DNA of 64,000 nt from Spirosoma endophyticum (GCF_900112365.1 NZ_FOLQ01000001.1:434001-498000), one strand, 5' to 3'; positions 1 through 10,952 are shown, counted from the first letter of the stretch. Program-made: numbers and translations. The notes: a model not told the origin generated them from the sequence alone.

Positions 1-1539
1 TTCGTCGATCAGGTAAGGCAATCGACCCGTCGAACCGCCGTCTTTGAAATATACCGGTACCGGTTCACCCCAGTAGCGTTGACGACTGAACACAGCATCG
101 CGCATCCGGAAATTGATTTTACCACTACCCAGACCGTGTTCTTCCAGCCACGCAACCAGCGTATCCGTAGCCTCTTTGTAGGTCATGCCATTGACAATAC
201 CGGAGTTGATGTAATGTCCTTCTTTGGTGTTATCCGCCTGCTGGTCAATGTCTTTCTGAGCATCCAGAATCGGAACGATCGGCAAATTGAAATGTCTGGC
301 GAAATTCCAGTCGCGCTGATCACCCGACGGCACGGCCATCACGGCGCCCGTGCCGTATCCCGCCAGTACGTAGTCGGCCAGGAAAATTGGCACCTTCTCG
401 TCGTTGAGTGGATTGATGCAGTAGCTGCCCGTAAACACGCCCGAAACCACTTTCGTATCGGCCATCCGGTCCCGTTCAGAACGTAGCTTGGCCGCGTTGA
501 CGTAGGCGTCAACAGCCTCACGCTGGTCGGACGTCGTCAGTTCAACCGCCAATTCATGTTCGGGTGCCAGCACCATAAACGTAACACCATAGATCGTATC
601 GACGCGTGTGGTAAAGACTTCGATGAACCGCTTCGTGTTCGTCGCCAGTGGAAACTTCACACTGGCGCCTACCGATTTCCCGATCCAGTTCCGCTGCTGT
701 TCTTTGAGCGATTCGGTCCAGTCGATGGTGTCCAGACCCGTCAATAGCCGATCGGCATAGGCCGTAATCCGCATCATCCACTGCCGCATCAACTTCTGCT
801 CGACCGGGTAACCGCCCCGCTCTGAGACACCGTCTTTTACTTCGTCGTTGGCCAGCACTGTTCCCAAAGCCGGGCACCAGTTCACGACGGCATTCGCCAG
901 ATACGTAAGCCGGTATTTAAGCGTAATTTCGTAGGATTCCACCTTCGACTTAGCGTTCCACTCGGCAGCGGTGAACGTTGGCGTATTTTCATCACAAACC
1001 GCGTTGACATCGGTCGTGCCGTTTGTGGCAAACTTGTTCAGCAACGTTTCAATGGGTTCCGCCCGGTCGGTGTCTTTGTTGTACCACGAGCGAAACAACT
1101 CCATAAAAATCCACTGCGTCCACTTGTAATACGACGGATCGGACGTACGAACCTCACGCGTCCAGTCGTAACTGAAACCAATATTTTTCAATTGCTCGAT
1201 ATAGCGGGTCAGATTCTGCTCGGTCGTGACAGCCGGGTGCTGCCCCGTCTGGATGGCATACTGTTCGGCCGGAAGTCCGAACGAATCGAAACCCATCGGA
1301 TGCAGTACGTTAAAGCCTTTCAAACGCTTGTAGCGCGACACGATATCGGAAGCAATGTAGCCCAGCGGATGACCGACGTGCAAGCCAGCCCCCGAAGGAT
1401 ACGGGAACATATCGAGTACGTAGTATTTGGGACGGTCCGTCGCACGGTTGTTAGTATATTCTTCTGGTTTAAACGTATTATGTTCATCCCAGAATTTTTG
1501 CCACTTCTGCTCAGTTTCGCGGTGGTTGTAGTCAGCCAT
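1..1539 (-). CDS. leuS: Leucyl-tRNA synthetase, N-terminal part (partial, runs off the window)
   Basis: Charges tRNA-Leu with leucine in the cytosol. The minus strand is open from the ATG at 1539 down to base 1 (513 codons, no stop), so the C-terminal part lies outside the window. The class I signature appears as HVGH at about residues 54-57, preceded by FPYPSG. The editing domain (CP1) follows, with stretches such as [11 protein letters not shown] and GTGAVMAVP typical of LeuRS. The KMSKS loop is not in the window. The start is chosen because MADYNHRE leads directly into the conserved [10 protein letters not shown] segment. The gene is divergent from the membrane protein gene at 1677, and a strong inverted repeat sits just upstream of its start. 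No anomaly is seen in the visible part. Identity is very secure. Confidence 0.97.
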   Translation of the reverse strand, partial: MADYNHRETEQKWQKFWDEHNTFKPEEYTNNRATDRPKYYVLDMFPYPSGAGLHVGHPLGYIASDIVSRYKRLKGFNVLHPMGFDSFGLPAEQYAIQTGQHPAVTTEQNLTRYIEQLKNIGFSYDWTREVRTSDPSYYKWTQWIFMELFRSWYNKDTDRAEPIETLLNKFATNGTTDVNAVCDENTPTFTAAEWNAKSKVESYEITLKYRLTYLANAVVNWCPALGTVLANDEVKDGVSERGGYPVEQKLMRQWMMRITAYADRLLTGLDTIDWTESLKEQQRNWIGKSVGASVKFPLATNTKRFIEVFTTRVDTIYGVTFMVLAPEHELAVELTTSDQREAVDAYVNAAKLRSERDRMADTKVVSGVFTGSYCINPLNDEKVPIFLADYVLAGYGTGAVMAVPSGDQRDWNFARHFNLPIVPILDAQKDIDQQADNTKEGHYINSGIVNGMTYKEATDTLVAWLEEHGLGSGKINFRMRDAVFSRQRYWGEPVPVYFKDGGSTGRLPYLIDE

Positions 1540-1545
1540 AGGGGT

Positions 1546-1597
1546 AACGCGGCCGGGAAGCCGCATACTAGTCAAAATGCGGCTTTCCAGCCGCGTT
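1546..1597. repeat. Inverted repeat upstream of leuS
   Basis: Arms 1546-1566 and 1577-1597 are 21 nt each and match at 19 positions, with a 10-nt loop. The stem begins seven bases upstream of the leuS start codon, so it would form in the leuS leader RNA. There is no T tract on either side to suggest a terminator. It belongs to the group of gene-edge dyads seen throughout this window. Confidence 0.75.
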
Positions 1598-1676
1598 GCT
1601 TAATTTTCTTGCAAAAATAGCCGTTTACTAAGACTTTTGCCTATCCTCACCGACGATGAAGCCGTAAACTTCCCTC

Positions 1677-3503
1677 ATGCGCCAAGCCCAATCGCTCACG
1701 AATCCATTCTCAAAAAATAATCCAATACGGCTGGCTACCCACTCGAACTGGTTCTGGCCGCTCTTATTGGGACTGCTGACGATGATTCTTGGCAGCTTAG
1801 TGGTGGGCAATTTCAGTCATCCCATGTCTGATGGCAACGATACGGATCAGTTTGAGTATGTGGGTTATTTTTTCACGAAGAACCTGTCGTTCAACCCATT
1901 TCCTCACCTCAAACTCGTCAATACCCAAACATTTTACCCATACGGTACCAATCAGGTATTTTTGGACTGGGGGTTCGAGCGCGATTATTGGTACAGGCTC
2001 TGTTATAAATTCTTCGACGGTCCCGGTCCCTATCTCCAGTTCTATTACGTGTATTCGCTGGTTGTTACGTCCGTCGGTACGTTTATACTGCTACGTTTCC
2101 GGTTTGGTGTACCTAAATCACTGGTAGTCGGGCTGATCGTCTCCATCTTTAATTTCTACGCGCTCTGGAAATTCCCCGTTCACATGAACGTCTGCGTGGG
2201 CCATTGGACGACATTGTGCATCGTTGCTACGTATCGTCTGCTGTATGACGTCGTAGAGAAAAAACCGGTTTCGCTGGTTTTTATCCTGGTATGGATCTGG
2301 TTGCACGTACAGATTTTAAGCCAGGAACTGGGCTATGTGGCGGGGTTTGCCCTTACCTTCACAACGCTGACAATACCCTTTTTAGTAGTTGTACTGTTTA
2401 ACCGTTTTCGGAAAACGGATTATTTTCTATCAGGAAAAGTTTTTTTGCAGGAAGAATGGAATCAGCAAAAACCGGGAATTTTATTTTTCCTTTTCCTGCT
2501 GGTCGTCAGTCTATATTTATACCTGCCACTTACGTTGCAAATCGCCTTTACGGCCTGGTCATTCAATTTTGAAGCCATACCGGAGCTGCGTGCCTGGTCG
2601 CATCCGGCCCGGTTATTTCTACCTCATTTACCCGGTCTGCACAGCTATGCCATTCCCTACCAGAAGTGGCTACACGATACGTTCGAAAGCTACGGACAAG
2701 GCAGTCCCGGCCTGTACCTTATAATTCTGGGAGGGCTCGGACTCTGGCAAACTCGGCGTCGGGTTGCGGTCTGGTTACCCATTGTGTTGATGCTGGTGTT
2801 GTGTCTGCTCTATCATCCGGTCGCGTTTCCAACGCTTAAACTGTTCCCCTGGTTTAGCTTTAATCGGCACGGCGGACGGGCGAGTCTGGTGTATCCGGTG
2901 CTTTTTTGTTTACTGGCGTTGCCGATCACGTGGCCACGTCAATTATCAGGAAAGCTACTTGGCGTGCTGTTACTTGGTTTGATGGGTATGGAGTGGTACA
3001 CTGGCTATCACAACCGATTATTTTATCCGCTTAACGTAGCATCGGATAATCTGTTACGGTATTGTGCCATCGTGCGGCAACAACCCGGTAGCGCGGTGCT
3101 CGATTTTCCATTTTGCACCATTGGGGCCAATGGCGTAGGTTTCGAGGAAGGCTTGTGCCCTTACTACGCCAAACAAAATGCCGTTTTTACGTTCCGGCGT
3201 TTTTACGACAAAAGTGCTGTTGGACAATATTTTGGGAGACTCCACCCCGGCCAGATTCAACCGTTCCTACGCGATGGCTGGCCCCGCTTGTTAACACCCG
3301 GCCGAGCGTTCACCGAACAGGACTGGCAATTTCTGCATACATTTTTACGGCAAAATAACTTCGCGGGAATCAACCTATATCCCGATTTGTTAACCAATAA
3401 ACAGGTAGCTGACTTCTATCAGCACTATGGATTGCCGATTGCCGAAACCCGGTTTCCGGCTGCGGGGCGAGTGGTATTTATTCCTGTTCGGAAAGAAAAG
3501 TAA
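1677..3503 (+). CDS. Polytopic membrane protein, possibly GT-C glycosyltransferase-like
   Basis: A 608-residue integral membrane protein. Hydrophobic segments recur from about residue 28 (WPLLLGLLTMILGSLVV) to about residue 450, with long runs such as FLVVVLFNRF and LFFLFLLVVSLYLYLPL. The last 150 residues are more polar and probably form an extracytoplasmic domain. An early luminal-type loop contains DGNDTDQFEY, an acidic pattern reminiscent of the first loop of GT-C glycosyltransferases and related membrane proteins, but I cannot assign a substrate. It is monocistronic as far as can be seen and divergent from leuS. The start is an ATG. Function is unknown; the membrane location is secure. 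Confidence 0.75.
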   Translation: MRQAQSLTNPFSKNNPIRLATHSNWFWPLLLGLLTMILGSLVVGNFSHPMSDGNDTDQFEYVGYFFTKNLSFNPFPHLKLVNTQTFYPYGTNQVFLDWGFERDYWYRLCYKFFDGPGPYLQFYYVYSLVVTSVGTFILLRFRFGVPKSLVVGLIVSIFNFYALWKFPVHMNVCVGHWTTLCIVATYRLLYDVVEKKPVSLVFILVWIWLHVQILSQELGYVAGFALTFTTLTIPFLVVVLFNRFRKTDYFLSGKVFLQEEWNQQKPGILFFLFLLVVSLYLYLPLTLQIAFTAWSFNFEAIPELRAWSHPARLFLPHLPGLHSYAIPYQKWLHDTFESYGQGSPGLYLIILGGLGLWQTRRRVAVWLPIVLMLVLCLLYHPVAFPTLKLFPWFSFNRHGGRASLVYPVLFCLLALPITWPRQLSGKLLGVLLLGLMGMEWYTGYHNRLFYPLNVASDNLLRYCAIVRQQPGSAVLDFPFCTIGANGVGFEEGLCPYYAKQNAVFTFRRFYDKSAVGQYFGRLHPGQIQPFLRDGWPRLLTPGRAFTEQDWQFLHTFLRQNNFAGINLYPDLLTNKQVADFYQHYGLPIAETRFPAAGRVVFIPVRKEK

Positions 3504-3637
3504 CCCCGGAAGACAAGCGACGCAACGACAATTTCGTTTTTGGCGTATAGCTCAATACAATCAAATCCCGCAACGGCGTATGATGTAATCGTGTACGATT
3601 TACTACTTTTTTGAACCTGTTGATTTCGTACCTATTC

Positions 3638-4831
3638 ATGCGACGTTTTTTATCGTTTGCGACGCTCACCAACGTCGCCCTAATTAGCTTTAGCCTGTTT
3701 GGTTGCCAAACCGACAGCAGTATTGAAGCCAACAGTCTATCAACCGACTGCCTGGTTAAAGCCTCTTCTACGAATGGGGTGGCAATTGCGGGTTCCTACA
3801 TTGTTACGTATCAGCCCACCGAAACGCTGCCGGTTGCTCCCGGTGCACGCGTGGCTGCAACAGAATTTTCTATGCAACAGCTTTTATCTCGGCACAAGGT
3901 AGCAAATGCACAAACGACAGTGTTGGCATCGGGCACACAGACAAGTTTTCTGGCTCAGTTGACGGCCAGCGAGTCTGAAGAACTACGCCACGACCCAGCC
4001 GTCACGCTGATCGAACCCGACCGGATCATGGCCATGTGCAGCTGTGTTGATGTAGCCACGACCTCAACCCTAACCTGGAACGTTCAACAAACGGGCTACG
4101 GCCGGGGTGATCTGCAAACGGATAAAACGGCCTGGATTATTGATACAGGCATCGACCTCGACCATCCTGACCTGAATGTGGATATTCAGCGCAGTAAGTC
4201 ATTCGTGTCTGGCCAAACCTCGGCCGATGATCAGAATGGGCACGGAACACACGTAGCCGGCATTATTGGCGCAAAAAACAATAACATTGGTGTAACGGGC
4301 ATTGCGTCGGGGGCTACGCTGGTGGCGCTGCGGGTGCTGGACGAAGATGGCGAAGGGCGCCTGTCGGGGATTATCCAGGCGGTCAACTACGTAGCACAAA
4401 ACGGCAAAGCGGGCGATGTTGTCAATTTGAGTCTGGGTGGCGAGAGTACATCAACAACGCTCGATCAGGCGATCACGCAAGCCGCCAACGCCGGAATTTT
4501 GTTTGCTATTGCTGCGGGTAACGACGGCAAAAACAGCAACAACTATTCACCAGCACGTGTCAACCACGCCAACGTGTTTACGGTTTCGGCAATGGACAGC
4601 AAAAACCAGTTTGCGTCGTTTTCCAACTTCGGCAGCAGCGTAGACGTCTGCGCGTATGGCGTGCGCATCAAATCGACGTACAAAGGCGGTACCTATGCGA
4701 CCCTGAGTGGTACGTCGATGGCGGCTCCCCATGTTGCGGGTCTGCTTTACATCCGGGGCAATACGTTCCCCATGCACGGCACCGTGACGGGCGATACAGA
4801 TGGCACGCCTGATCCAATGGCAGGCGAGTAA
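3638..4831 (+). CDS. Subtilisin-like serine protease, lipoprotein
   Basis: An S8-family serine peptidase of 397 residues. The ATG at 3638 gives a lipoprotein signal peptide ending in LFGC (Cys23); a TTG nine codons upstream would spoil it and is rejected. An inhibitor I9-like propeptide follows (about residues 50-130). The catalytic triad is visible: Asp169 in IIDTGID, His202 in GHGTHVAG, Ser360 in GTSMAAPHVAG; the oxyanion Asn295 lies in AAGNDG. The chain ends only about 37 residues after the catalytic serine, with no type IX sorting domain, so it is probably anchored in a membrane as a lipoprotein. Substrate unknown. A 134-bp gap separates it from the membrane protein upstream, and a stem-loop follows it. 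Confidence 0.92.
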   Translation: MRRFLSFATLTNVALISFSLFGCQTDSSIEANSLSTDCLVKASSTNGVAIAGSYIVTYQPTETLPVAPGARVAATEFSMQQLLSRHKVANAQTTVLASGTQTSFLAQLTASESEELRHDPAVTLIEPDRIMAMCSCVDVATTSTLTWNVQQTGYGRGDLQTDKTAWIIDTGIDLDHPDLNVDIQRSKSFVSGQTSADDQNGHGTHVAGIIGAKNNNIGVTGIASGATLVALRVLDEDGEGRLSGIIQAVNYVAQNGKAGDVVNLSLGGESTSTTLDQAITQAANAGILFAIAAGNDGKNSNNYSPARVNHANVFTVSAMDSKNQFASFSNFGSSVDVCAYGVRIKSTYKGGTYATLSGTSMAAPHVAGLLYIRGNTFPMHGTVTGDTDGTPDPMAGE

Positions 4832-4849
4832 ATTAGCGTAGATTTTTTT

Positions 4850-4888
4850 AAAGCGGGTGTCGGAGTTAACTCTGACGCTCGCTTTTGC
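4850..4888 (+). terminator. Terminator-like hairpin after the subtilase gene
   Basis: Arms 4850-4864 and 4871-4885 pair along 15 positions, three of them G-T wobbles, around a 6-nt loop (GTTAAC). The 3' arm ends in TTT followed by TGCGTTT, a weak T tract. It lies between the subtilase stop and the Crp/Fnr start. Confidence 0.6.
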
Positions 4889-4900
4889 GTTTATACAACA

Positions 4901-5473
4901 ATGAATAACCTCGACCGACTACGTCAGCGATTCGATACGTTCACCCCACAAACCGATGAGGACTGGAATCGTTTTACGGCGATCGTTGAACCCGTTACGT
5001 ACCAGAAAAACGATTTTCTGATTCAGGCGGGTCAGGTTGAACAGTACATTTACTACGTTGCGGAGGGCATGGTTCGGCTCTTTCTGAATAATGACGGGAA
5101 AGATATTTCGCTCGACTTTGTTTTTAGTAACGATTTCGTTTCGGCCTATTCGTCGTTTCTGACAGGACAGCCTACGGCATTTACGGTACAAGCCCTGACC
5201 GATGTTCAGGCGTTTCGTTTCAGCCGTACCAACCTGCTGAGTTTGTATGACCAATCGCACAAAGCAGAGCGGATTGGCCGATTAATCGCTGAACAGGCTT
5301 TTCTGCGAAAAACCCGTCGTGAAGTACAATTTCTGACCAGCAACGCCAAACAGCGCTACGTTCAATTGCTGGAGCAGCATCCCATTCTTGTACAAACAAT
5401 TTCAATTCGGCACTTAGCATCTTACCTTGGCATTGAACCCGAAAGCCTGAGCCGTATTCGCCGGGAGGTTTAA
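4901..5473 (+). CDS. Crp/Fnr-family transcriptional regulator
   Basis: A 190-residue cytosolic regulator. The N-terminal cyclic-nucleotide-binding-like beta roll spans about residues 18-115 (FLIQAGQVEQYIYYVAEGMVRLF is the typical start). The C-terminal helix-turn-helix is visible at about residues 168-189 (IRHLASYLGIEPESLSRIRR). This size and layout are common among Bacteroidota Crp-like proteins that need not bind cAMP. The DoxX-like gene follows about 90 bp later on the same strand and is a plausible target, though this is inference. Confidence 0.9.
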   Translation: MNNLDRLRQRFDTFTPQTDEDWNRFTAIVEPVTYQKNDFLIQAGQVEQYIYYVAEGMVRLFLNNDGKDISLDFVFSNDFVSAYSSFLTGQPTAFTVQALTDVQAFRFSRTNLLSLYDQSHKAERIGRLIAEQAFLRKTRREVQFLTSNAKQRYVQLLEQHPILVQTISIRHLASYLGIEPESLSRIRREV

Positions 5474-5561
5474 GAGAGAAATTTGATTTCCTAACAAATG
5501 TTAGCGGAAAGCCAGTAGCTCCGCCGGAACTTTGACCCATACATCAACAGGTATCAAGGTC

Positions 5562-6011
5562 ATGGCTTTCTTTCTAGGTTTAGTATCTATCGCAGCATTT
5601 CTCTACGGAGCAGGCTGGCTCACACACTCGCCGTATCTGCTTACTATACAACACGATGCCCTGTTAGCCACTACGATTATGTTTGTCATGATTGGATTCG
5701 TGCATCTTCGCAAACCGGAGCAACTCACCTATATGATTGCGAACTTTCTGCCAAACGCACGAATGATCATCCTGCTTTCAGGCATTGCAGAAATCATTTT
5801 GGGGCTTGGGTTACTGTCCTCCGAAACTCGATTCTGGGCGGCCTGGGGATTAATTGTAATGCTAATTGGCCTATTTCCGGCGAATATCAACGTAGCGGTC
5901 AACAACTTACCACCGCCGGGCGGTTTACCGGCCAAGCCCTGGTACGTCTGGTCAAGGCTTTTATTTCAGCCTGTTTATATATTCTGGATCTGGTATGCGG
6001 CACTAACTTAA
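5562..6011 (+). CDS. DoxX-like small membrane protein
   Basis: A 149-residue protein with four hydrophobic segments (starts about residues 1, 32, 70 and 95), in the style of DoxX/MauE-like membrane proteins. The pattern FVMIGFVHLRKPEQLTYMI, then ARMIILLSGIAEIILGLGLL, is typical of this group. The ATG at 5562 is chosen over a TTG at 5532, because it begins at the first membrane segment and TTG starts are rarer. The family has no well defined reaction. It lies directly after a Crp/Fnr regulator and ends at a strong terminator. Confidence 0.75.
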   Translation: MAFFLGLVSIAAFLYGAGWLTHSPYLLTIQHDALLATTIMFVMIGFVHLRKPEQLTYMIANFLPNARMIILLSGIAEIILGLGLLSSETRFWAAWGLIVMLIGLFPANINVAVNNLPPPGGLPAKPWYVWSRLLFQPVYIFWIWYAALT

Positions 6012-6026
6012 GCAATTCCATAAAGC

Positions 6027-6063
6027 AAAGGCGGTCGTCGGAATTATACCGACGACCGCCTTT
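6027..6063. terminator. Bidirectional terminator between DoxX-like gene and susD
   Basis: A perfect 15-bp stem (6027-6041 with 6049-6063) with a 7-nt loop AATTATA. It starts with AAA and ends with TTT, so it can act on both strands between the two convergent genes. Confidence 0.85.
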
Positions 6064-6084
6064 GTTCACGATTCCTTTTTCTTA

Positions 6085-7413
6085 CTACGGATTCTGTAAA
6101 TCCCAGTTGACTTCCGCAACGGGTTTCTCCAGACGCTCCAGCACTTTCATACCGGTGACAGGCAGATAAATCTCGCCGAGTTTGTTATACCGACGCATAT
6201 CTACCCAGCGATGACCTTCGTACCAGAGTGAATACAACCGCTCTTTCAGGATCGCGTTGATGAGTGCGTCTTTGGTCGTGGCACCCGCATAAACCGCCAG
6301 TCCCGCATTCGCCCGAACAATATTGATATTCCGGGTTGCCTCGGCCGTGTTGCCCTGTTGAGCCGCGATTTCGGCCGCGATCAACACCAGCTCTTCATTT
6401 CGGATGATGGGGACTGGATCGTTAGCGGTGTTGTACAGGTTTTGGATGTATTTTGTCGTATAGGTAACCCCCGAACTGAACGTAGCGGGCGTTGCCAGAA
6501 CACGAACTTTGGCCAATCGCTTATCACCAGCCTCAATGTCGTCAAATAACTTTTGCACAGCCACGATCCGCACGGTAGCCGTGTTAATCAGCGGGTTCGC
6601 AAAGTCTGGTGGCGTAGCACTGAAGGTATGCTTCGGTCCGGCCGTCAGATCGCCCGTGGCGTTGTAAAATGTTTGAGGGAGCAACGTAGCGGCTTTAGCC
6701 CAGTCAGCCTGATATATGGCGACGCGCAACGCGATGGCCCGGTTGAATTGCTTAAACGTAGTGGGTGTATTGAATCCGGCAAAACCCGATGGCGTAGCAA
6801 AAGCAAAACTTGTTCCAGCCTTGTCGAGTTGGGCAGCGCCATCGTCCAGAATCTTGGCGATACCCGTTAACGATTCGGCATACGTAGCGGCCTTGCTGGG
6901 TTTATACGGATTTTCGATGCTCAACCGAACGCCGTTAGTTCCCTGGGCATTCAGCATGTATAAATACGCCAGCCCCTTGAACGTATTGGCCATACCCAGA
7001 TAACCGCTCTTCTGCACGTCGGTAACGGTGTTGGTTGCGGCTACTGAGGCTATGATAATATTGGCCTGACGGACAGGTAACCCGAAGCCCGTTGTGGCCG
7101 TATTGTAAAACGCCGAGTTGTCAATGGGCCGTAGTCCATTTAACTCAGTCATCCAGCGCGATTCCGTCGAATTGAAGTTAAACAGTTCTTTGCCGATTGT
7201 CCCAACCACTTGATTATAAGTAGCCAGAGCGTTGCGTGCCAGCGAAAACTGGCCAATGGCTAAATTGTCCAACTGGCCTTTGGTGGCATTCGTCTGAACC
7301 GACTCTACCGACGCGTAGTTTGGGTCAGTCTGCAAGTCGGTTCTAAAGGGATTACAGGCATTCAGGCTCAGGAGAACCGCTGCCGTAAGGATTGAATATC
7401 GAATGAATTTCAT
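6085..7413 (-). CDS. SusD/RagB-family outer-membrane lipoprotein
   Basis: The substrate-binding lipoprotein that normally caps a SusC TonB-dependent channel at the cell surface. It has 442 residues, slightly short for the family (often 480-600). The lipoprotein signal ends at Cys20 (LLSLNAC). The C-terminal part carries the classic SusD signature: RNEELVLIAAEIAAQQGN, INIVRANAGL, ILKERLYSLWYEGHRWVDMRR. It lies 37 bp downstream of the susC gene and shares its direction, so the two are cotranscribed. No glycoside hydrolase or sigma/anti-sigma pair is nearby, so the ligand cannot be guessed. The gene is intact although its partner carries a stop codon. Confidence 0.95.
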   Translation of the reverse strand: MKFIRYSILTAAVLLSLNACNPFRTDLQTDPNYASVESVQTNATKGQLDNLAIGQFSLARNALATYNQVVGTIGKELFNFNSTESRWMTELNGLRPIDNSAFYNTATTGFGLPVRQANIIIASVAATNTVTDVQKSGYLGMANTFKGLAYLYMLNAQGTNGVRLSIENPYKPSKAATYAESLTGIAKILDDGAAQLDKAGTSFAFATPSGFAGFNTPTTFKQFNRAIALRVAIYQADWAKAATLLPQTFYNATGDLTAGPKHTFSATPPDFANPLINTATVRIVAVQKLFDDIEAGDKRLAKVRVLATPATFSSGVTYTTKYIQNLYNTANDPVPIIRNEELVLIAAEIAAQQGNTAEATRNINIVRANAGLAVYAGATTKDALINAILKERLYSLWYEGHRWVDMRRYNKLGEIYLPVTGMKVLERLEKPVAEVNWDLQNP

Positions 7414-7450
7414 AGATCAAAACAAATGAGTTTGGTCAGATAAGATTAGA

Positions 7451-10400
7451 CTACAAGTCGATGGCGACATGGAACATCATACGTCGCGCCAGTGGCGCAC
7501 TACCAATGTCAACCCCGCTACCCAACGCCAGCGAACCGAAGTTTGAGTTCTCAGGATCGTAACCCGCTTTGTAATCCGTCCAACGTAGCAGGTTCGTACC
7601 CGATACGCCAACCCGAATGCCCTGTACTACGTTGCGGAAAGCAGAATTCAGTACGGCTTTTGGCACGCGATAGTAGAGCGATACTTCACGCAGTTTCAGG
7701 AAGCTGGCCACCGATGGATTATAACCCGGTTTTGGCTTACCACTCTCATCTAACCCATTGACATTCTGCCGGTAGATACCATTGGGTTGCTTGCCATCAT
7801 TACCGGTTTCTGTTGTGCCGTTCCAGTCCGACGTATTGCCCCCCTCATCAAACAACACGCGTTGCAGCGACACGACCGTGAACCGATTCCGGTAGTGCAG
7901 CAGTGCCGAGAACTCGAAGTTTTTAAAGAACGTAATGCGCTGATTAAGGGACAGTTCATATTTAGGCTGCTGATCGCCATACACCGTCCACGACGAAGCG
8001 TAGTTAGGATCGGTCGTTGGCAATATGCGTGGCTGACCCACAATCTGGGTAGGCGAGTAGCCTTCTTTCACACGCCATTGGCCAAACGTTGCACCGAAGC
8101 CCCCCGTCAGTCGTTCAGGAATTGTTAACCGCGTGATTTCGGAGCGGTTGTACCAGAAAATCGGTTGTACAAACCACGTCACATTCCGGCTACGGATAAC
8201 TTCGGCACCAATAGTCAGTTCCAGCCCCTTGTTCACCAGGTCAGCCGCGTTGATATTTGTAGAGACAAGACCCGTTGTTGGCGCAAAATTCAGTGGCTGA
8301 ATCAGGTCAACAACCTTTTTGTTATAGAGGGTGAATTCAGCCGTAACGCGGTTATTGAATAAACCCAGGTCAAGACCATACTCAAGCTCGGTTGCCCGTT
8401 CGGGTTTAATCTGTGGATTTCCCAACGTAGTGAGCGGCTGTAGACCACTTAAGCCACCAATCCCCGTAATATCCAGTTGCGAGTAAGGTGTTCCCCAGTT
8501 CGGCAAACCAGCCGTTGCGCCATAGGCAATACGCGGTTTCAATTGACTGATGATGCCACTCTTGGTAGCCCAGTCGCCAAAGCGGGTCAGGTTAAGCGCG
8601 AGTGACGCTTTGGGAAACGCATAGAATTTATTGAAATTATCACCATTCAGCGTCGATTTATCGAAACGAATTCCAACGGTTCCAATGATTTTGTCGTCGT
8701 AATTCGCTTCCTGCTGGGCAAAAATACCCACATCAGTATTTAACTGGTATTCCGTACCTAACTGCTGAACACCGCCCCGAGAGGGGTTTTGAACACCAAC
8801 CGGCAAATTCCGGCCTCGGGTGTAATTATACCGAAAATCACGGTGCAACCGAACGGCACCGGCCGAGGTGGTCAGATTCAACTTACCACCCATGGCCAGT
8901 TGCGTAAATACCGCAGCAACCTGAATGTTGGAATTATAAACTTCAGTACGTGTATCCTGCGCGAAGCCTGGGTTTGCTTCGGCCCGCTGCGACTGCAAGT
9001 CGGTTGGCAGGTAGATAAAGGCAAAACCACTCTGATAATCCAATCCTCCGTTAACCTTAAGCGACAACGATGTATTTTCTTTGTTAATCAACCGGAAATT
9101 AACATTGAATCCCTGAATGAAACGGTTAATTTTCTGATTGTTGATCGCCCGGTCGCGGATGGACAGCGGATTTTCGCCTACACTCGCGTCATTATCCGGA
9201 TAAACACCATTCGCATCGGGATAGAGGTTGTTATACGGCCTGGTATACGGTATAGATTAGCCATAGTTAATACTTGAGTTGTCATTACCTGTCCAGCCGC
9301 GATCGTTGTTGGAATTAACGTAGTTAGTCGAAATACCAAAGTCAATCCAGTTGTTGAGCTTGTGGTCAATATTGGCGCGTATCGAGTAGCGTGCAAACGC
9401 GGTATTTTTGATGATACCTGTCTCGTTGGCAGCGCTACCATTCACGTAAAACTTGGTTTTCTCATTACCACCTGTTATGCTAAGGTGTGTGTTTTTGATC
9501 GACCCCGTTTCGCCATAAATGACCTTTTCCCAATCGGTGTACGTGCCATTTTGCTTAGCCGCCTGCAACTTTGGGATGTCGGCAGCGGAGAAGAAATCGG
9601 TTAATTTCTGCTCAGTCCAGTCGGCTCCGCCGAAATAACTATAGGCATTGGAAATACCCAGATCCTGCCCAAATGATACGTTGGTACGTCCCCCTTTACC
9701 CCGTTTAGTGGTGATTATCACCACCCCGGCATTGGCCCTTGTCCCATAAATTGCTGCCGCCGACGAGCCTTTCAATACTTCCATGCTTTCAATATCATCG
9801 GGATTAAGGTCAGCCAGGCGGTTGGCGTTATTATCCTGCGAGGCTGTCGATGAACCGGCCCCTGCTTTGTTAGCATCGGAACGACCCACCGAATATTGAC
9901 CATTGTCGATGTAAACCCCATCGACAATATATAGCGGTTGAGAAGCCGACGACCCCAGAGTTGATACGCCACGCAACTGAACGTTGAAGCCGCCACCCGG
10001 TACCGAGCCATTCGACTGAATGTTAGCACCGGCCAGTTTACCCTGCATGGCGCCATCCGTCGTTACGGGGGTTGTGATCCCGGTAAGTTGTTTGGCGGAG
10101 AGCGATCCAACCGCGTTAGCCGAATTGGAGCGCTTCACGCTCGTTGCCAGTCCTGTCACGATTACTTCGTCAAGCTGCTGATTTCCATCAGCTAACGTTA
10201 CGTTAACAACCGACCGATTCCCAATCGCAACTTCCTGTGTGGCAAATCCGATAAAACTGATCACCAGCGTTCCGGTCGGAGGAGCATTCAGTTTGAAATT
10301 GCCAGAAGCATCCGTATTGGTACCAATAGAACGACCTTTCAGGACGACACTGGCGCCGGGAATATTGGTTCCCTGGGAGTCGGTCACTTGCCCGGTGATC

Positions 10401-10474
10401 TCTTGATCCTGAGCGAATGCCACGCCAAAAAGTCCCAGAAAAAGCCATAGACTTAAAAGTAATTTTCTGTTCAT
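7451..10474 (-). pseudogene. SusC/RagA-family TonB-dependent receptor, interrupted by one in-frame TAA
   Basis: An outer-membrane nutrient channel of the SusC type, which would be 1007 residues if uninterrupted. The first part (10474-9257, 405 residues) has a Sec signal peptide (ending GVAFAQ), a carboxypeptidase-like beta-sandwich (about residues 25-105), the DEVIVTG element and the plug with PLYIVDGVYID and NPDDIESMEVLKG. At 9257-9259 a TAA codon stops translation after SSINYG. The same frame then continues without shift: SIPYTRPYNNLYPDANG and on through the beta-barrel to a normal C terminus with an aromatic-containing end at 7451. No frameshift or deletion is seen; one base change (for example TAT or TAC to TAA) explains it. 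Either the gene is newly inactivated or the stop is a sequencing error. A truncated plug-only product could not form a barrel. Confidence 0.9.
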
Positions 10475-10896
10475 TTCATCTTTAGTTTAAGTTAGTAAGC
10501 TTTAAGTAAATTGCCTGCAAAGTAATGGTTTGTTTTGCAATTACTAGATTTTAGTGACCTAATATTTCATATATCTCTCGTCTCACCTAATCTTATTTTG
10601 TAACTTTCTATGTACATTGCTGTGGTTTTTACCTAGTAAAACTTATGTAAAGCTTCATACAAACATAAAGGGTAGTCTTGTGTTTGAAAGCAGAAAATAA
10701 GCTTGGTCAGCTAACCCCATAGGTTGCACCCAAGTGTTGTTCCGACAATTATGTCTAATTACGCTGAAGAAGGTGGTTAGGCTCCTGAACCTCATTTAAA
10801 CGTGGGCAATACGTTGTTCACGGGATGACTCCCATCAAAAACATTTCGGGCAATAAAGCATTGGTCGAGTAGTAGGCCCACCTTTTTCTTACTTAT

Positions 10897-10928
10897 TTGC
10901 ATTTTTCCCACAACTGGTCTTACCTTTG
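10897..10928 (+). promoter_or_regulatory. Bacteroidota-type promoter for the sulfur operon
   Basis: TTG at 10897-10899 and TACCTTTG at 10921-10928 are separated by 21 bp. This is a full match to the -33 TTG / -7 TAnnTTTG promoter known in this phylum. Transcription would start near 10935. Confidence 0.7.
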
Positions 10929-10952
10929 TACTCAATACACGGATTTAAGAAG

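Noticed and set aside
1192-1620. Plus-strand open frame over the leuS start
   Set aside because: Antisense shadow of leuS; no recognisable protein features.
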